Of a DNA stretch of 64,000 nucleotides, positions 45,501-54,189 are shown in pieces. Origin of the DNA: G963422745 sp963422745. GTDB lineage: Bacteria; Actinomycetota; Acidimicrobiia; Acidimicrobiales; Aldehydirespiratoraceae. A program made the translations under genes and the position numbers. Each line of letters opens with the position of its first letter. Within the stretch, counting starts at the first letter, position 1. The notes below the pieces were generated by a model, which saw only the letters and a list, made by a program, of their open reading frames with translations, was not told where the DNA came from and ran no database searches. The stretch covers positions 992,001 to 1,056,000 of the forward strand of contig OY730477.1 of assembly GCA_963422745.1 (NCBI GenBank), in the 5' to 3' direction.

Positions 45501-45527
45501 TATGTATCGGTGAGAGTACCGAAATGA
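42513..45527 (+). CDS. Secreted S1-type serine protease with six FnIII repeats
   Basis: 1004 residues from ATG 42513, which follows GGGGGTAGGCCTA and starts a clear signal peptide (MRFVGLLMAGLWLLVGSVFW). The frame is open from GTG 42456 through a conserved leader. The pro-region has ESYARDFVVSYEEAERRLGRV and EIRTGAVHTYAELRAAQDRF. The protease has TAGHC (His about 266), DAQFNR and GDSGSP, with several Cys pairs. Six FnIII modules follow; modules 4-6 are near-identical at DNA level with a 279-base period. Exported protease by prediction; repeats may mediate surface or matrix binding. The catalytic part is AT-richer than the 5' part. Confidence 0.87.
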   Translation: MRFVGLLMAGLWLLVGSVFWLFAGPAAGEAGPGGLHGSVGVNSVVESYARDFVVSYEEAERRLGRVGVLQEMMASIRALERDRVAGWGIDHGENFGAWVWLTGDRPASAAAVEIAARSGDMEIRTGAVHTYAELRAAQDRFDPDAIVQAMGDAEAGSRVAGMVVLTGVDMGSNSVSVTIDPAGGSGGVRRGAGSESAVMSDEKFEAETAWLTGVAQDYLDVGIKVTDGRGFDLHADFMGGEVMWPCMSGFAAKHSKGHYGLLTAGHCVEHPQLHGTWLDLAIGGPTRRADAQFNRIPHGGIVHTLTDDYKCNDSGGVCDVTGTIERTEMLGDYVCHNLVIGGISCGLVTDISARDFVKVCEDEDGRNVTCDPVFVIVRGDSLRLCKGDSGSPWYNHAGIAYGIHSGGSAVTEDCVTVGGHWAVFSAIKEVEAALDVKVLTDDPSPPSAIINLKKSVRVDGVYLSWDPPAEGAWNYIVNRRIANSSQKYSQIFETRTHYYLDRAVDLIPGIEYEYEIIAQNNLYMKSDSRYISATAPITMTVDHNRIEVNLYWYLPSKDIEHYEVYRRVGKPGYSYTKIATVKSTEKPIYRHPVSDLTPGVEYYYRVRAITDSGEISNLGSNPNNYARLVIPPARNLRVVLKSTTAELSWITSYGGIKSYEVYRRPVEKGASYSKIGTSKTQRYSDPVSGLTPGVEYYYRLKPVSSAGVVGSWGPGNNYASLVMPAALGLKTTRFSGGVRVSWDVPVGDVASYKVYRRVAKPGEVYVEVAEREVPYYWEPVSGLTPGVEYYYRIRTVNGAGVVGGWGPGNNYISVVMPAALGLKTTRFSGGVRVSWDVPVGDVASYKVYRRVARSGEVYVEVAEREVPYYWEPVSGLTPGVEYYYRVKAVGSAGVVGSWGPGNNYVSVVMPAALGLKTTRFSDGVRVSWDVPVGDVASYRVYRRVARSGEVYVEVAEREVPYYWDPVSGLTPGVEYYYRVKAVGSAGVVGSWGSGNNYVSVRVPK
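44682..45520 (+). repeat. 279-bp FnIII-coding tandem repeat, three copies
   Basis: CCTGCAGCGCTAGGCTTGAA marks unit starts at 44682, 44961 and 45240 (exact 279-base period, 93 codons). Units differ by few bases, so the modules are recently duplicated or homogenised. Confidence 0.95.
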
Positions 45528-45707
45528 ACGGTGCGAGCTAGTTCAGTTTGGTTGTGATTCCGAGGTCGTGGCAGGAGACAGCGTCATTGGGTCTAGCGGC
45601 CTTTTTGTGCTGCTGGTGGTGTGTAGTGCAGATCAGTGAGCGGTAACTTAGGTGAGCTGTTGGTTCGCACCAATTTTCATGTCTTGGTTGGCTTGGAGGT
45701 AGGCCTG

Positions 45708-48700
45708 ATGAGGTTTGTTAGTTTGTTGGTGGTTGGGCTATGGTTGTTTATTGGGTCGCCTGCGGCTGCGGATGGGTCGGGTGGTTCAGTAGAGGGCCGG
45801 ATGAATCCGGTGGTGGAGTCCTATGCGCGTGATTATGTGGTGTCGTATGGGGAGGCTGAGCGGCGCTTGGGTCGGGTTGGCGTGTTGCAGGAGGTGATGG
45901 CTTCGATTCGTGCATTGGAGCATGATCGTTTGGCTGGTTGGGGGATCGATCATGGTGAGCGGTTCACGGCGTGGGTGTGGTTGACCGGGGACGAGCCTGC
46001 TGGCGCTGCGGTGGCTGAAATCGTGGCTGGGCATGATGATGTGGAGATACGTACTGGTGCTGTGCATTCCTATGCGGAGTTGAGGGCTGCGCAGGATCGG
46101 TTTGATCTTGACGTGATAGGGCAGGCGATGGTCGATGCTGAGACGCGGTCTAGGATTTTGGGCATGGTGGTGTTGACTGGTGTAGATATGGGCTCCAACA
46201 GTGTCGGGGTCAGTATTGATCCTTCTGGTGGTCCGGGTCGGGTTTGGCGAGGTTCGGGTGATGAGCCCACAGTGGTGTCTGATGAGACTTTCGAAGCTGC
46301 CGCAGATTGGTTGACTGGGGCGGCACAGGATTATCTAGGTGTGGGAGTGACCGTCACCGACGGGCGCGGGTTCGGTCTTCATGCTGACTTTATGGGCGGG
46401 GAAGAGATGTCATCGTGTACGGCCGGTTTCGCAGCGAAACATAGTAAGGGCCATTATGGGCTCATTTCGGCTGGCCACTGCCCTGATCGAATGCAATTGC
46501 ACGGCATTTGGCTTGATCAAACGATTGGCAGACCGACCAGGAGGGCTGACGCACAATTTCATCGGATCCCGGCTGGTGATGGCGTCCACACTCTTACAGA
46601 TGACTTCAAATGTCATCTTGATGATAGCGGCGGTGTGTGTGATGTGACCGGAACAATTGAACGCAACGACATGATGGGTGACTACGTCTGTCATAACATA
46701 CTCATAGGTGGAATGTCTTGTGGTGAAGTAACAGATATCACATCCCATGACTTCTTCTCAGTCTGTCAAGATGAGGACGGTGATGGGGTTGTTTGTGATC
46801 CCGTTTTTGTGATAGTCAAGGGCGAGTCGCTTAAGCTCTGTAAAGGTGATAGCGGTGGTCCGTGGTATAACCACGCTGGTATAGCTTACGGGATCCATTC
46901 TGGAGGAGCCTTCGCAACGAACTGTGTTCCTATCGGTGAACGCTGGGCTGTATTCTCTGCTATCAAGGAGGTAGAAGCAGCGCTTGATGTGAAAGTATTG
47001 ACGGAGGATCCTACAGCACCTTCCGCCGTCACAAACCTTACAGCATCGGTAGATCTCAAAGGAGTGACTTTGTCCTGGGATCCGCCAGTTGAGGGTGCGT
47101 GGCGCTCAATCATATACCGTCGTATAGCGAAACCTGGTGAGGAGTACAGTGAGATCTATCAAGCTCGGAATTCTTACTATCTTGATAGCGCTATAGAATT
47201 AACTCCTAGTTTGGAATACGAATATAAGATCATAGCTCGGAATAATCTCGGTATGGAGAGCGACAGCCGTTCCGTAATCGCTACTGCGCCCGTTAGTCTG
47301 CAGGTGGCAAAGCGTGACAATATAGTGAAGATACGCTGGGAATACCCGGTTGAGGGTATTTCACATTACGATGTATATCGTCGGGTTGCACAGCCTGGAC
47401 ATAGTTATACCAAGATCGCTACGGTCAAGTCCACGGCCGAGCAGGCTTATGAGCATTCTGCTAGTGATTTGATAACAGGAATAGAATACTACTATCAGGT
47501 GAAGGCAGTTACCAATACTGGTGTAGTTCGCAGTTGGGGATCAGGTCCAATCAACTACGCTCGGATCGTGGTTCCAGCAGCTGAGACTCTGAGCGCGGTA
47601 TTGAACTCAAGGTCTGCTGTGCTGTCGTGGGATCAATCGTATGGAGATGTTAAGAGTTACGATGTGTACCGTCGAGTTGCACAGCCTGGATACAATTACA
47701 CCAAGATCGCTACAGTCCCATCGGCAGACAAAGATCATCATACTTATGAGGATCCTGTTGCAGGTTTGACGCCGGGAGTTGAGTATTACTATCGGCTAAA
47801 GGGCATTAGCACCACTGGTGTGGTTGGTGGTTGGGGACTTGGTAGCGATTATGCTAGCTTGGTTGTGCCCGCTATAGGCGGTTTGATGACTACGGGGTTT
47901 TCTGATGGGGTGAGGGTTTCTTGGGATGTACCGGATGGGGATGTGGCTAGTTATAAGGTGTACCGTCGTGTCGCGAAACCAGGTCATCCCTATGTTGAGG
48001 TAGCAGATCGTAAGGTTCCGTATCACTGGGATCCGTTGTCGGGTCTGAAACAGGAAACCGAGTATTACTATCGTATCAAGACGGTGAGCACCACTGGTGT
48101 GGTTGGTGCTTGGGGACCAGGCAATAACTATGCCAGCTGGGTTGTGCCTGCTGTACAAGGTTTGAAGGCTGAAGAGTTTTCTGATGGGGTGAGGGTTTCT
48201 TGGGATATTCAGGTTGGGGATGTGGCTAGTTATAAAGTGTATCGTCGTGTAGCGAGGCCAGGCGAATTCTATGTTGAGGTTGCAGATCGTAAGGTTCCGT
48301 ATTATTGGGATTCATTGTCGGGTTTGACACCGGGAGTAGAGTATTATTATCGGATCAAGGCGGTTAGCACCACTGGTAAGGTTAGCAGTTGGGGGACTGC
48401 TAGTAACTATGTCAGTGCTACTGTGCCTGCTGTACAAGGTCTGAGGGCTGAAGAGTTTTCTGATGGGGTGAGGGTTTCTTGGGATATTCAGGTTGGGGAT
48501 GTGGCTAGTTATAAGGTGTATCGTCGTGTAGCGAGGCCAGGCGAATTCTATGTTGAGGTTGCAGATCGTAAGGTTCCGTATTATTGGGATTCATTGTCGG
48601 ATTTGACGCCGGGAGTAGAGTATTACTATCGGATCAAGGCGGTTAGCACCACTGGTGTGGTTGGCAGCTGGGGACCAGGCTACAACTATGTATCGCTTGG

Positions 48701-48719
48701 AGTAGCGAAGCGATCGTAG
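45708..48719 (+). CDS. Secreted S1-type serine protease with six FnIII repeats
   Basis: 1003 residues from ATG 45708, with a strong ribosome-binding site GGAGGT seven bases upstream. The signal peptide MRFVSLLVVGLWLFIGSPAAA is followed by the pro-region with ESYARDYVVSYGEAERRLGRV and EIRTGAVHSYAELRAAQDRF. The triad is in SAGHC, DAQFHR and GDSGGP. Six FnIII modules follow, the last two (QGLKAEEFSDGVRVSWDIQV; QGLRAEEFSDGV) almost identical. Paralogue of its neighbours in the same direction; the 5' leader is shared, so regulation may be common. Confidence 0.87.
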   Translation: MRFVSLLVVGLWLFIGSPAAADGSGGSVEGRMNPVVESYARDYVVSYGEAERRLGRVGVLQEVMASIRALEHDRLAGWGIDHGERFTAWVWLTGDEPAGAAVAEIVAGHDDVEIRTGAVHSYAELRAAQDRFDLDVIGQAMVDAETRSRILGMVVLTGVDMGSNSVGVSIDPSGGPGRVWRGSGDEPTVVSDETFEAAADWLTGAAQDYLGVGVTVTDGRGFGLHADFMGGEEMSSCTAGFAAKHSKGHYGLISAGHCPDRMQLHGIWLDQTIGRPTRRADAQFHRIPAGDGVHTLTDDFKCHLDDSGGVCDVTGTIERNDMMGDYVCHNILIGGMSCGEVTDITSHDFFSVCQDEDGDGVVCDPVFVIVKGESLKLCKGDSGGPWYNHAGIAYGIHSGGAFATNCVPIGERWAVFSAIKEVEAALDVKVLTEDPTAPSAVTNLTASVDLKGVTLSWDPPVEGAWRSIIYRRIAKPGEEYSEIYQARNSYYLDSAIELTPSLEYEYKIIARNNLGMESDSRSVIATAPVSLQVAKRDNIVKIRWEYPVEGISHYDVYRRVAQPGHSYTKIATVKSTAEQAYEHSASDLITGIEYYYQVKAVTNTGVVRSWGSGPINYARIVVPAAETLSAVLNSRSAVLSWDQSYGDVKSYDVYRRVAQPGYNYTKIATVPSADKDHHTYEDPVAGLTPGVEYYYRLKGISTTGVVGGWGLGSDYASLVVPAIGGLMTTGFSDGVRVSWDVPDGDVASYKVYRRVAKPGHPYVEVADRKVPYHWDPLSGLKQETEYYYRIKTVSTTGVVGAWGPGNNYASWVVPAVQGLKAEEFSDGVRVSWDIQVGDVASYKVYRRVARPGEFYVEVADRKVPYYWDSLSGLTPGVEYYYRIKAVSTTGKVSSWGTASNYVSATVPAVQGLRAEEFSDGVRVSWDIQVGDVASYKVYRRVARPGEFYVEVADRKVPYYWDSLSDLTPGVEYYYRIKAVSTTGVVGSWGPGYNYVSLGVAKRS

Positions 48720-49366
48720 CTCTAGTTCTTCTAGTCACTGCTCCAATCCTTGATTGCGATTCACTAGATCTCGTCGCCTACTTTCGGTATGATCTTGGCC
48801 TACTTTCGGCTCGATTGATAGGCGAAAGACACCCCCGGCCCCTACTGTGATCAGCCTGGACACTTGCCGCTTGCAATGGCATGCACCTAGCGAGCCCAGA
48901 GTTGCGCTCAGTCGGGTGACAGCCTTACCCCCGGGCACAAGATGGACCGGCTTTCGGTGGTTGGCTGTCCTGGGGGGCACCGGACGGGCTGGCTCTCAGC
49001 GAATGGCTCTCCTGCGGGCACAGAGATGGACCGGCTCGCGGGCTATTCCCCGGGCAGCGAGCCAGCTCTCGGCGCCCTGGCCATCCTCCGCAACACCAGA
49101 CGAGCCAGCTCGGCCTGGTATTCCGTCAGACGCGGTGGATGCGTGCTCGGGATCGCGGATTCTCCTTCTTAGATCCAAGGGATCCCCGCACTGAGGAGAC
49201 GAATCCTCGCACCGAGAGACGTGGCTGCCTCATCTAGTAAGGACGGGGCTGGCTGTATTGGTCAGCTAGCTCAGTTATTTGACCGATATAGCATTAAGTG
49301 GTAGGTTGAGTGCGAACTGCGGGTTTCGTCGTGGTTCTTGTTCTGCTTAGCTTGGGAGGGGCCTTG
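48720..49366. other. Long spacer between protease genes
   Basis: No gene is seen. Degenerate repeats are present between 48920 and 49075 (GCACAAGATGGACCGGC and GCACAGAGATGGACCGGC; GGCTGTCCTGGGGGGCACCG-like and GGCTCTCCTGCGGGCAC). The last 60 bases should hold the promoter of the next protease gene. Confidence 0.5.
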
Positions 49367-52186
49367 ATGAGGTTTGTTGGCTTGTTGGTGGCTGGGTTTT
49401 GGTTGTTTGTCGGGTCGCCTGCGGGTGCGGCCGAGGCTGGTCCGGCTGGTTCGGTGGGGGGCCAGGTGAATCCGGTGGTGGAATCCTACGCGCGTGATTA
49501 TGTGGTGCCGTATGGGGAGGCTGAGCGGCGTTTGGATCGGGTTGGTGTGTTGCAGGAGGTGATGGCTTCGATTCGTGCATTGGAGCCTGACCGGTTGGCT
49601 GGTTGGGGGATCGATCATGGCGAGGACTTCGGAGCGTGGGTGTGGTTGACCGGGGATACGGACCCGGGTGCTGCGGCGGCTGGGTTGGCGGCTGCGTATG
49701 GCGATGTGGAGATCCGTACCGGTGCTGTGCATACCTATGCGGAGCTGAGGGCTGCGCAGGACCGGTTCGATCCTGACGCGATAGGCAAGGCGATGGGCGA
49801 TTCCGAGGCAGGGTCGAGGGTTGCGGGCATGGTGGTGTTGACTGGTGTGGATATGGGTTCCAACAGTGTCAGGGTCAGTATTGATCCTGCTGGTGTTCCG
49901 GGTCGGGTTCGTCGGGGTGCGGGTGATGAGCCTTCAGTCGTGTCTGATGAGACCTTTGAGGCTGCCGCTGCTTGGTTGACTGGGATAGTACAGGATTATC
50001 TTGGCGTGGGGGTGAAAGTCACCGACGGGCGCGGGTTCAGTCTTCATTCTGATCTTAGGGGCGGGGAAGCGATGTCGTCATGTATGGCGGGTTTCGCAGC
50101 GAAAGATCGCCGAGGTAACTATGGGTTCATTTCTGCTGGTCATTGCGGCGATGAGGTCACTTTGCAAGGGGTTTCGCTTAGTATGGAAGTTCGTGATCGA
50201 TTTAGACTAGCCAGGAACACTGATGCAGAATTGTACCGGTTCCCGCATGGGGGTGCAGTACACAGTCTTACAGATGACTACAAGTGTTATTATGATGATA
50301 GGAGTGTGTGTGATGTGACCGGAACAATTGAACGCGCTGAGATGATGGGTGACTATGTCTGTCATAACCTAGTCATTGGTGAGATGTCTTGTGGTGAAGT
50401 GACAGATATCTCTGCCCAGGACTATAAGAAGTCTTGTAAGAATGACTATGGCGATAGTGTTCCTTGTGGTCCGGTGTTTGTAAGAGTTGAAGGAGATTCG
50501 CTCAAATTCTGTAGAGGTGATAGCGGTGGTCCGTGGTATGATCAAACTGGTATTGCATACGGGATCCATTCTGGAGGAGCCGCCACTACGGAAAATTGTG
50601 TTCCCACCGGTGAGCGTTGGGCTGTCTTCTCTGCAATCAAGGATGTTGAGGCGGTGCTTGATGTTAAGGTATTGACAGAGGATCCATCCCCTTCTCTTTC
50701 CGCCGTTAGAAACCTTAGAGTATTGGCGGGTAGGCACAGTGTGAGTCTGAACTGGGATGCGCCTGCTGGAGGGGCGGGGAGCTACACTGTGTACCGTCGT
50801 ATAGCGAAGCCTGGTGAGAAGTACACTAAGGTCTCCGCATATCAGGAGACTCTTTTTACTGATCATTCAAGATTTCTAGATGAACCGGTAGATTTGATTC
50901 CTAGTGTAGAATATGAATACAAAGTCGTAGCCCACAATAATCTTGGTATGAGCAGTGATAGTCGTTCTATCCGTGTTGTCGCTCCTGTTAGTGTGGAGGT
51001 TGTTGTTAGGGATACTGATTCTGTGAAAATAGACTGGTGGTATCCGTATCACGATGTTGCTCGTTATGATGTGTATCGTCGGGTAGCGAAGCCTGGACAT
51101 AGTTACACCAAGATAGGAACGGTCCGGTCTACTGACTCGAACCCAAGGTTATCCCGAAAGAGTTTCAGGCATCCTGCTAGTGATTTGACTCCTGGAATTG
51201 AGTATTACTATCGGGTGGAGCCAGTTAGTAAGACTGGGGTGGTCCTCAATGGGGGACCAGACTCAGGGAACTATACTCGGTTCATGATTTCAGCAGCTGA
51301 GTCTGCTATAGAAGGTTTGAGGACTAAGGGGTTTTCTGATGGGGTGAGGGTTTCTTGGGATGTGCCGGTTTGGGATGTGGCTAGTTATAAGGTGTATCGT
51401 CGTGTAGCCAAACCTGGTGAATCCTATGTTGAGGTAGCAGATCGTAAGGTTCCGTATCTTTGGGATCCGTTTTCGGGTTTGACGCCGGGTGTTGAGTATT
51501 ACTATCGGGTCAAGGCGGTTAGCAGCACTGGTGTGGTCGGCAGCTGGGGGCCTGGTGACAACTACGTCAGCTGGGGTAAGAACTCCACAAGTTCGGTTAT
51601 TCCCGCTGTAAGTGGTTTGAGGACTAAGGGTTTTTCTAATGGGGTGACGGTTTCTTGGGATGTGTCGGTTTGGGATGTGGCTAGTTATAAGGTGTATCGT
51701 CGTGTAGCCAAACCTGGTGAATCCTATGTTGAGGTTGCAGATCGTAAGGTTCCGTATCTTTGGGATCCGTTTTCGGGTTTGACGCCGGGTGTTGAGTATT
51801 ACTATCGGGTCAAGGCGGTTAGCAGCACTGGTGTGGTCGGCAGCTGGGGGCCTGGTGACAACTACGTCAGCTGGGGTAAGAACTCCACAAGTTCGGTTAT
51901 TCCCGCTGTAAGTGGTTTGAGGACTAAGGGTTTTTCTAATGGGGTGACAGTTTTTTGGGATGTGCCGGTTGGGGATGTGGCTAGCTACAAGGTGTATCGT
52001 CGTGTAGCCAAACCTGGTGAATCCTATGTTGAGGTTGCAGACCGTAAGGTTCCGTATCTTTGGGATCCGTATTCGAGCCTGAAGCAGGGAACCGAGTACT
52101 ATTATCGGGTCAAGCCGGTAAGTAAGTCAGGTTTTGTTGGCAGCTGGGGACCTGGCAACAATTATGTTTCCCTGAGAGTACCGTAA
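49367..52186 (+). CDS. Secreted S1-type serine protease with five FnIII repeats
   Basis: 939 residues from ATG 49367 (GGGAGGGG upstream). Signal peptide MRFVGLLVAGFWLFVGSPAGA; pro-region with ESYARDYVVPYGEAERRLDRV and EIRTGAVHTYAELRAAQDRF; protease domain with SAGHC, DAELYR in place of DAQFNR, and GDSGGP. Of five FnIII modules the last three share a 300-base period, with a 7-residue linker (WGKNSTSSV) between them that is not seen in the paralogues. The frame is open upstream to 49310, but the signal peptide fixes the start. Confidence 0.87.
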   Translation: MRFVGLLVAGFWLFVGSPAGAAEAGPAGSVGGQVNPVVESYARDYVVPYGEAERRLDRVGVLQEVMASIRALEPDRLAGWGIDHGEDFGAWVWLTGDTDPGAAAAGLAAAYGDVEIRTGAVHTYAELRAAQDRFDPDAIGKAMGDSEAGSRVAGMVVLTGVDMGSNSVRVSIDPAGVPGRVRRGAGDEPSVVSDETFEAAAAWLTGIVQDYLGVGVKVTDGRGFSLHSDLRGGEAMSSCMAGFAAKDRRGNYGFISAGHCGDEVTLQGVSLSMEVRDRFRLARNTDAELYRFPHGGAVHSLTDDYKCYYDDRSVCDVTGTIERAEMMGDYVCHNLVIGEMSCGEVTDISAQDYKKSCKNDYGDSVPCGPVFVRVEGDSLKFCRGDSGGPWYDQTGIAYGIHSGGAATTENCVPTGERWAVFSAIKDVEAVLDVKVLTEDPSPSLSAVRNLRVLAGRHSVSLNWDAPAGGAGSYTVYRRIAKPGEKYTKVSAYQETLFTDHSRFLDEPVDLIPSVEYEYKVVAHNNLGMSSDSRSIRVVAPVSVEVVVRDTDSVKIDWWYPYHDVARYDVYRRVAKPGHSYTKIGTVRSTDSNPRLSRKSFRHPASDLTPGIEYYYRVEPVSKTGVVLNGGPDSGNYTRFMISAAESAIEGLRTKGFSDGVRVSWDVPVWDVASYKVYRRVAKPGESYVEVADRKVPYLWDPFSGLTPGVEYYYRVKAVSSTGVVGSWGPGDNYVSWGKNSTSSVIPAVSGLRTKGFSNGVTVSWDVSVWDVASYKVYRRVAKPGESYVEVADRKVPYLWDPFSGLTPGVEYYYRVKAVSSTGVVGSWGPGDNYVSWGKNSTSSVIPAVSGLRTKGFSNGVTVFWDVPVGDVASYKVYRRVAKPGESYVEVADRKVPYLWDPYSSLKQGTEYYYRVKPVSKSGFVGSWGPGNNYVSLRVP
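51314..52100 (+). repeat. 300-bp FnIII-coding tandem repeat, nearly three copies
   Basis: GGTTTGAGGACTAAGGG marks unit starts at 51314, 51614 and 51914 (300-base period). Units 1 and 2 are nearly identical; the third diverges towards its end. Confidence 0.93.
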
Positions 52187-52329
52187 CGATCCTAGCGAAG
52201 GCTCTCACCTGGATGACGATCTACAAGATCTCTTTCACCTGACCCGATCCACAACGAGTTGCGCATCGGGCACACCGTTAGGGACGATTTGATTCTCTTC
52301 CCGGCTTGACAATGTAAGCCGGGAAGAGA

Positions 52330-52572
52330 CACTTACGTGCTTGCCGCTATTCGCTCAGCTGGTGCAGCGAGAGCTGAGCCGGTTGTTTGACATTGGTATG
52401 ACCGGTCCTGTCCACCGCGGATGTGCGGCGCTGGCGGACCGGTAAACCCAACGGACCGGCGTTGAGGAGCTGCATCACCCGCTGCGTGTACGACTCGCAG
52501 GTTCGAGGAGTACGCGGCCTGACAACTTGATGACAGCGATCTGGTGAAGGCCTGAGCCTGGAACGACCGTAC
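52330..52572 (+). pseudogene. 3' relic of a second res gene
   Basis: CTTGCCGCTATTCGCTCAGC at 52339 and ACCGGTAAACCCAACGGACC at 52438 match res1 at 37311 and 37409, and similarity continues with drift and frameshifts to the region equivalent to 37540. The coding frame is lost. With the 5' relic at 42090 it brackets the three protease genes. The stretch 52187-52329 before it holds only protease 3' flank. Confidence 0.8.
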
Positions 52573-52725
52573 CTATCTGAAGAGCCGCCCGATACCTCGA
52601 CCAGTTGCCTTCCCGACGATGCGGCGCCCGACCCGTTTACCGACGGTGCCCCTCTTGACAGCGTTGGCGTCGCCCAGAATCTTGGCCAACTTGTACAGGA
52701 ACCCGCGAGTGCTGCTGATACTCAA
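52573..52725 (-). CDS. Small basic conserved protein, 50 residues
   Basis: TTG 52725, preceded by GGAGGCAGACCA (ribosome-binding site at seven bases), opens SISSTRGFLYKLAKILGDAN, then AVKRGTVGKRVGRRIVGKAT and GRGIGRLFR. The order STRGFLYKLA, GDxNAVKxGxVGKRVxRR is, from memory, that of a small conserved protein found in many bacteria, often of unknown function. It is basic and amphipathic. It lies antiparallel to the end of the res relic and upstream of Fic, in divergent orientation. Confidence 0.7.
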   Translation of the reverse strand: MSISSTRGFLYKLAKILGDANAVKRGTVGKRVGRRIVGKATGRGIGRLFR

Positions 52726-52846
52726 TGGTCTGCCTCCATGCTGAAGTCTGCTTCCATGTTGACGTGGCGTCCATTATGGCTCAACCGGGGCGGTCAGTCG
52801 AGTCACACCTGAGTTTTGTTTTGTTGATTGGTTTTGTTTTGTTGAT

Positions 52847-52866
52847 TTGAGTTTCCACAAACTCAA
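52847..52866. promoter_or_regulatory. Inverted repeat upstream of fic
   Basis: TTGAGTTT-CCAC-AAACTCAA is a perfect 8-bp inverted repeat 33 bases before the fic start, in an AT-rich stretch with two copies of GTTTTGTTTTGTTGATT. It could be an operator for the Fic gene or the divergent small gene. Confidence 0.5.
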
Positions 52867-52899
52867 CAAATTCTGGATATCTGTTAGTCTTGCCATGAC

Positions 52900-53925
52900 A
52901 TGAACGACCACGCTCGCGCTGGTAAGTCACGGAGCCGTGGACGGCCCACCCAACGCGAGATCTACCAGCGACTACAGGTTCAGGTCACCGAGCTAGGGGA
53001 TCATATGGGTGGGCTGCCGCTACCCGAAGAGGCAGCCGACACTTGGCGCTCCATCTGGTACGAGGAAGCCCACCACTCCACCGCCATCGAAGGCAACACA
53101 CTTGTCCTCAAGCAGGTGGAGCAGCTGCTGGGCGAAGGTCGAGCCGTCGGCAACAAAGAGTTGCATGAATACCTGGAGGTTAAAGGCTACGCCGACGCTG
53201 CTGACTGGGTGTACCGCCAGGGCACCCGCCCCACGCCGCTATCGCGCCACGGCCAGATTCTGACACTGGCCGAGGTGCGTGAGATTCACCGACTGGCCTT
53301 GGCCCCGGTGTGGCAGGTGACACCGCACCCCGACGCCACCGAACCCGAGGGCCCGGGCGGTTACCGCCGCCACGACATCGAACCCTTCCCCAGCGGTATG
53401 ACGCCGGTGACATGGCCGCTGGTTCCGGCCGAGTTCTCAGCTTGGGTGGATGAGGTCAACACCCTCGAGGGGGCACCTGTGACGTTCCCCGATGCTCTGG
53501 CTTCGCTACATTGCCGCTTCGAGCAGATCCACCCGTTTCTCGATGGCAACGGGCGCACCGGCAGGCTCGTGCTGAACTTGATCCTGGTGCGGCTCGGCTA
53601 CCCGCCTGTGGTCATCTACAAGCGGGACCGGGCCAAGTACCTCAAGGCGCTGCAGCGGGCTGACGCAGGCCAAGTCGGTTCCCTGGGCCAGATGCTCGCC
53701 CGGGCGATACTCGACAGCCTCTACCGATTCGTGCTACCAGCCGTAACTGGCCCAGCCCGGCTGGTACCCCTGGAGGCACTGGCCGACTCCGACCTGAACG
53801 TCACCGCCCTGCGCGCCGCAGCCAGCCGCCACCGACTCCAGGCCACCCGAGGTTCTGACGGCCGATGGCGCAGCTCACGCCGTTGGGTGGACACCTACAA
53901 GAAGACCCGCTACCGGCGAGAATGA
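52900..53925 (+). CDS. Fic-family AMP-transferase, class II
   Basis: 341 residues. The active-site loop HPFLDGNGRTGR (HPFxxGNGRxxR) lies at about 213-224. The inhibitory helix motif TAIEGN is N-terminal, at about 61-66, which defines a class II Fic protein. EVREIHRLAL and a C-terminal winged-helix-like part follow. Fic proteins transfer AMP from ATP to a Thr, Ser or Tyr of a target; targets vary and cannot be read here. A self-inhibited single-gene arrangement fits the absence of a separate antitoxin gene. The start ATG 52900 follows an AT-rich promoter region. Confidence 0.93.
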   Translation: MNDHARAGKSRSRGRPTQREIYQRLQVQVTELGDHMGGLPLPEEAADTWRSIWYEEAHHSTAIEGNTLVLKQVEQLLGEGRAVGNKELHEYLEVKGYADAADWVYRQGTRPTPLSRHGQILTLAEVREIHRLALAPVWQVTPHPDATEPEGPGGYRRHDIEPFPSGMTPVTWPLVPAEFSAWVDEVNTLEGAPVTFPDALASLHCRFEQIHPFLDGNGRTGRLVLNLILVRLGYPPVVIYKRDRAKYLKALQRADAGQVGSLGQMLARAILDSLYRFVLPAVTGPARLVPLEALADSDLNVTALRAAASRHRLQATRGSDGRWRSSRRWVDTYKKTRYRRE

Positions 53926-54189
53926 CGCCAGCAGTTGTCTCACCGGTGACTGAGTATCGCGTTCGTGGTTCTGGATCCGACCTCCGAGCACAGCTTGGTG
54001 GGAGACATTCTTCTCGAAGATCGCGCCGTGCTGCTGGCCACCTGCGAAGTGTTGGCTCGGTTAATGAACGGCTACTCGGCCCGTCGACTCGCCTTCGTTC
54101 TCCAAGACCTCGCTATCGGCCCCTAAGGCTCGCTCCTGGACCACGAGGATCGGCAATGGCTCCAGAAGAGAGTTGAAGAGCCACCAGTC
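53926..54189 (+). other. Remnant coding DNA before the dprA-like fragments
   Basis: One frame from about 53949 to 54126 reads SIAFVVLDPTSEHSLVGDIL, then LATCEVLARLMNGYSARRLAFVLQ before a stop. A weak likeness to the C-terminal end of IS607-type serine recombinases was considered but is not convincing. No start codon with a ribosome-binding site is seen. Confidence 0.3.

Noticed and set aside
48720..49366. Small proteins in the protease spacer (for example 48847-49194)
   Set aside because: No ribosome-binding site or family pattern, and the frames run through degenerate repeats.
53949..54126. IS607-type recombinase fragment
   Set aside because: Only a loose likeness to the C-terminal end; the catalytic N-terminal part is absent, so the assignment was not made.
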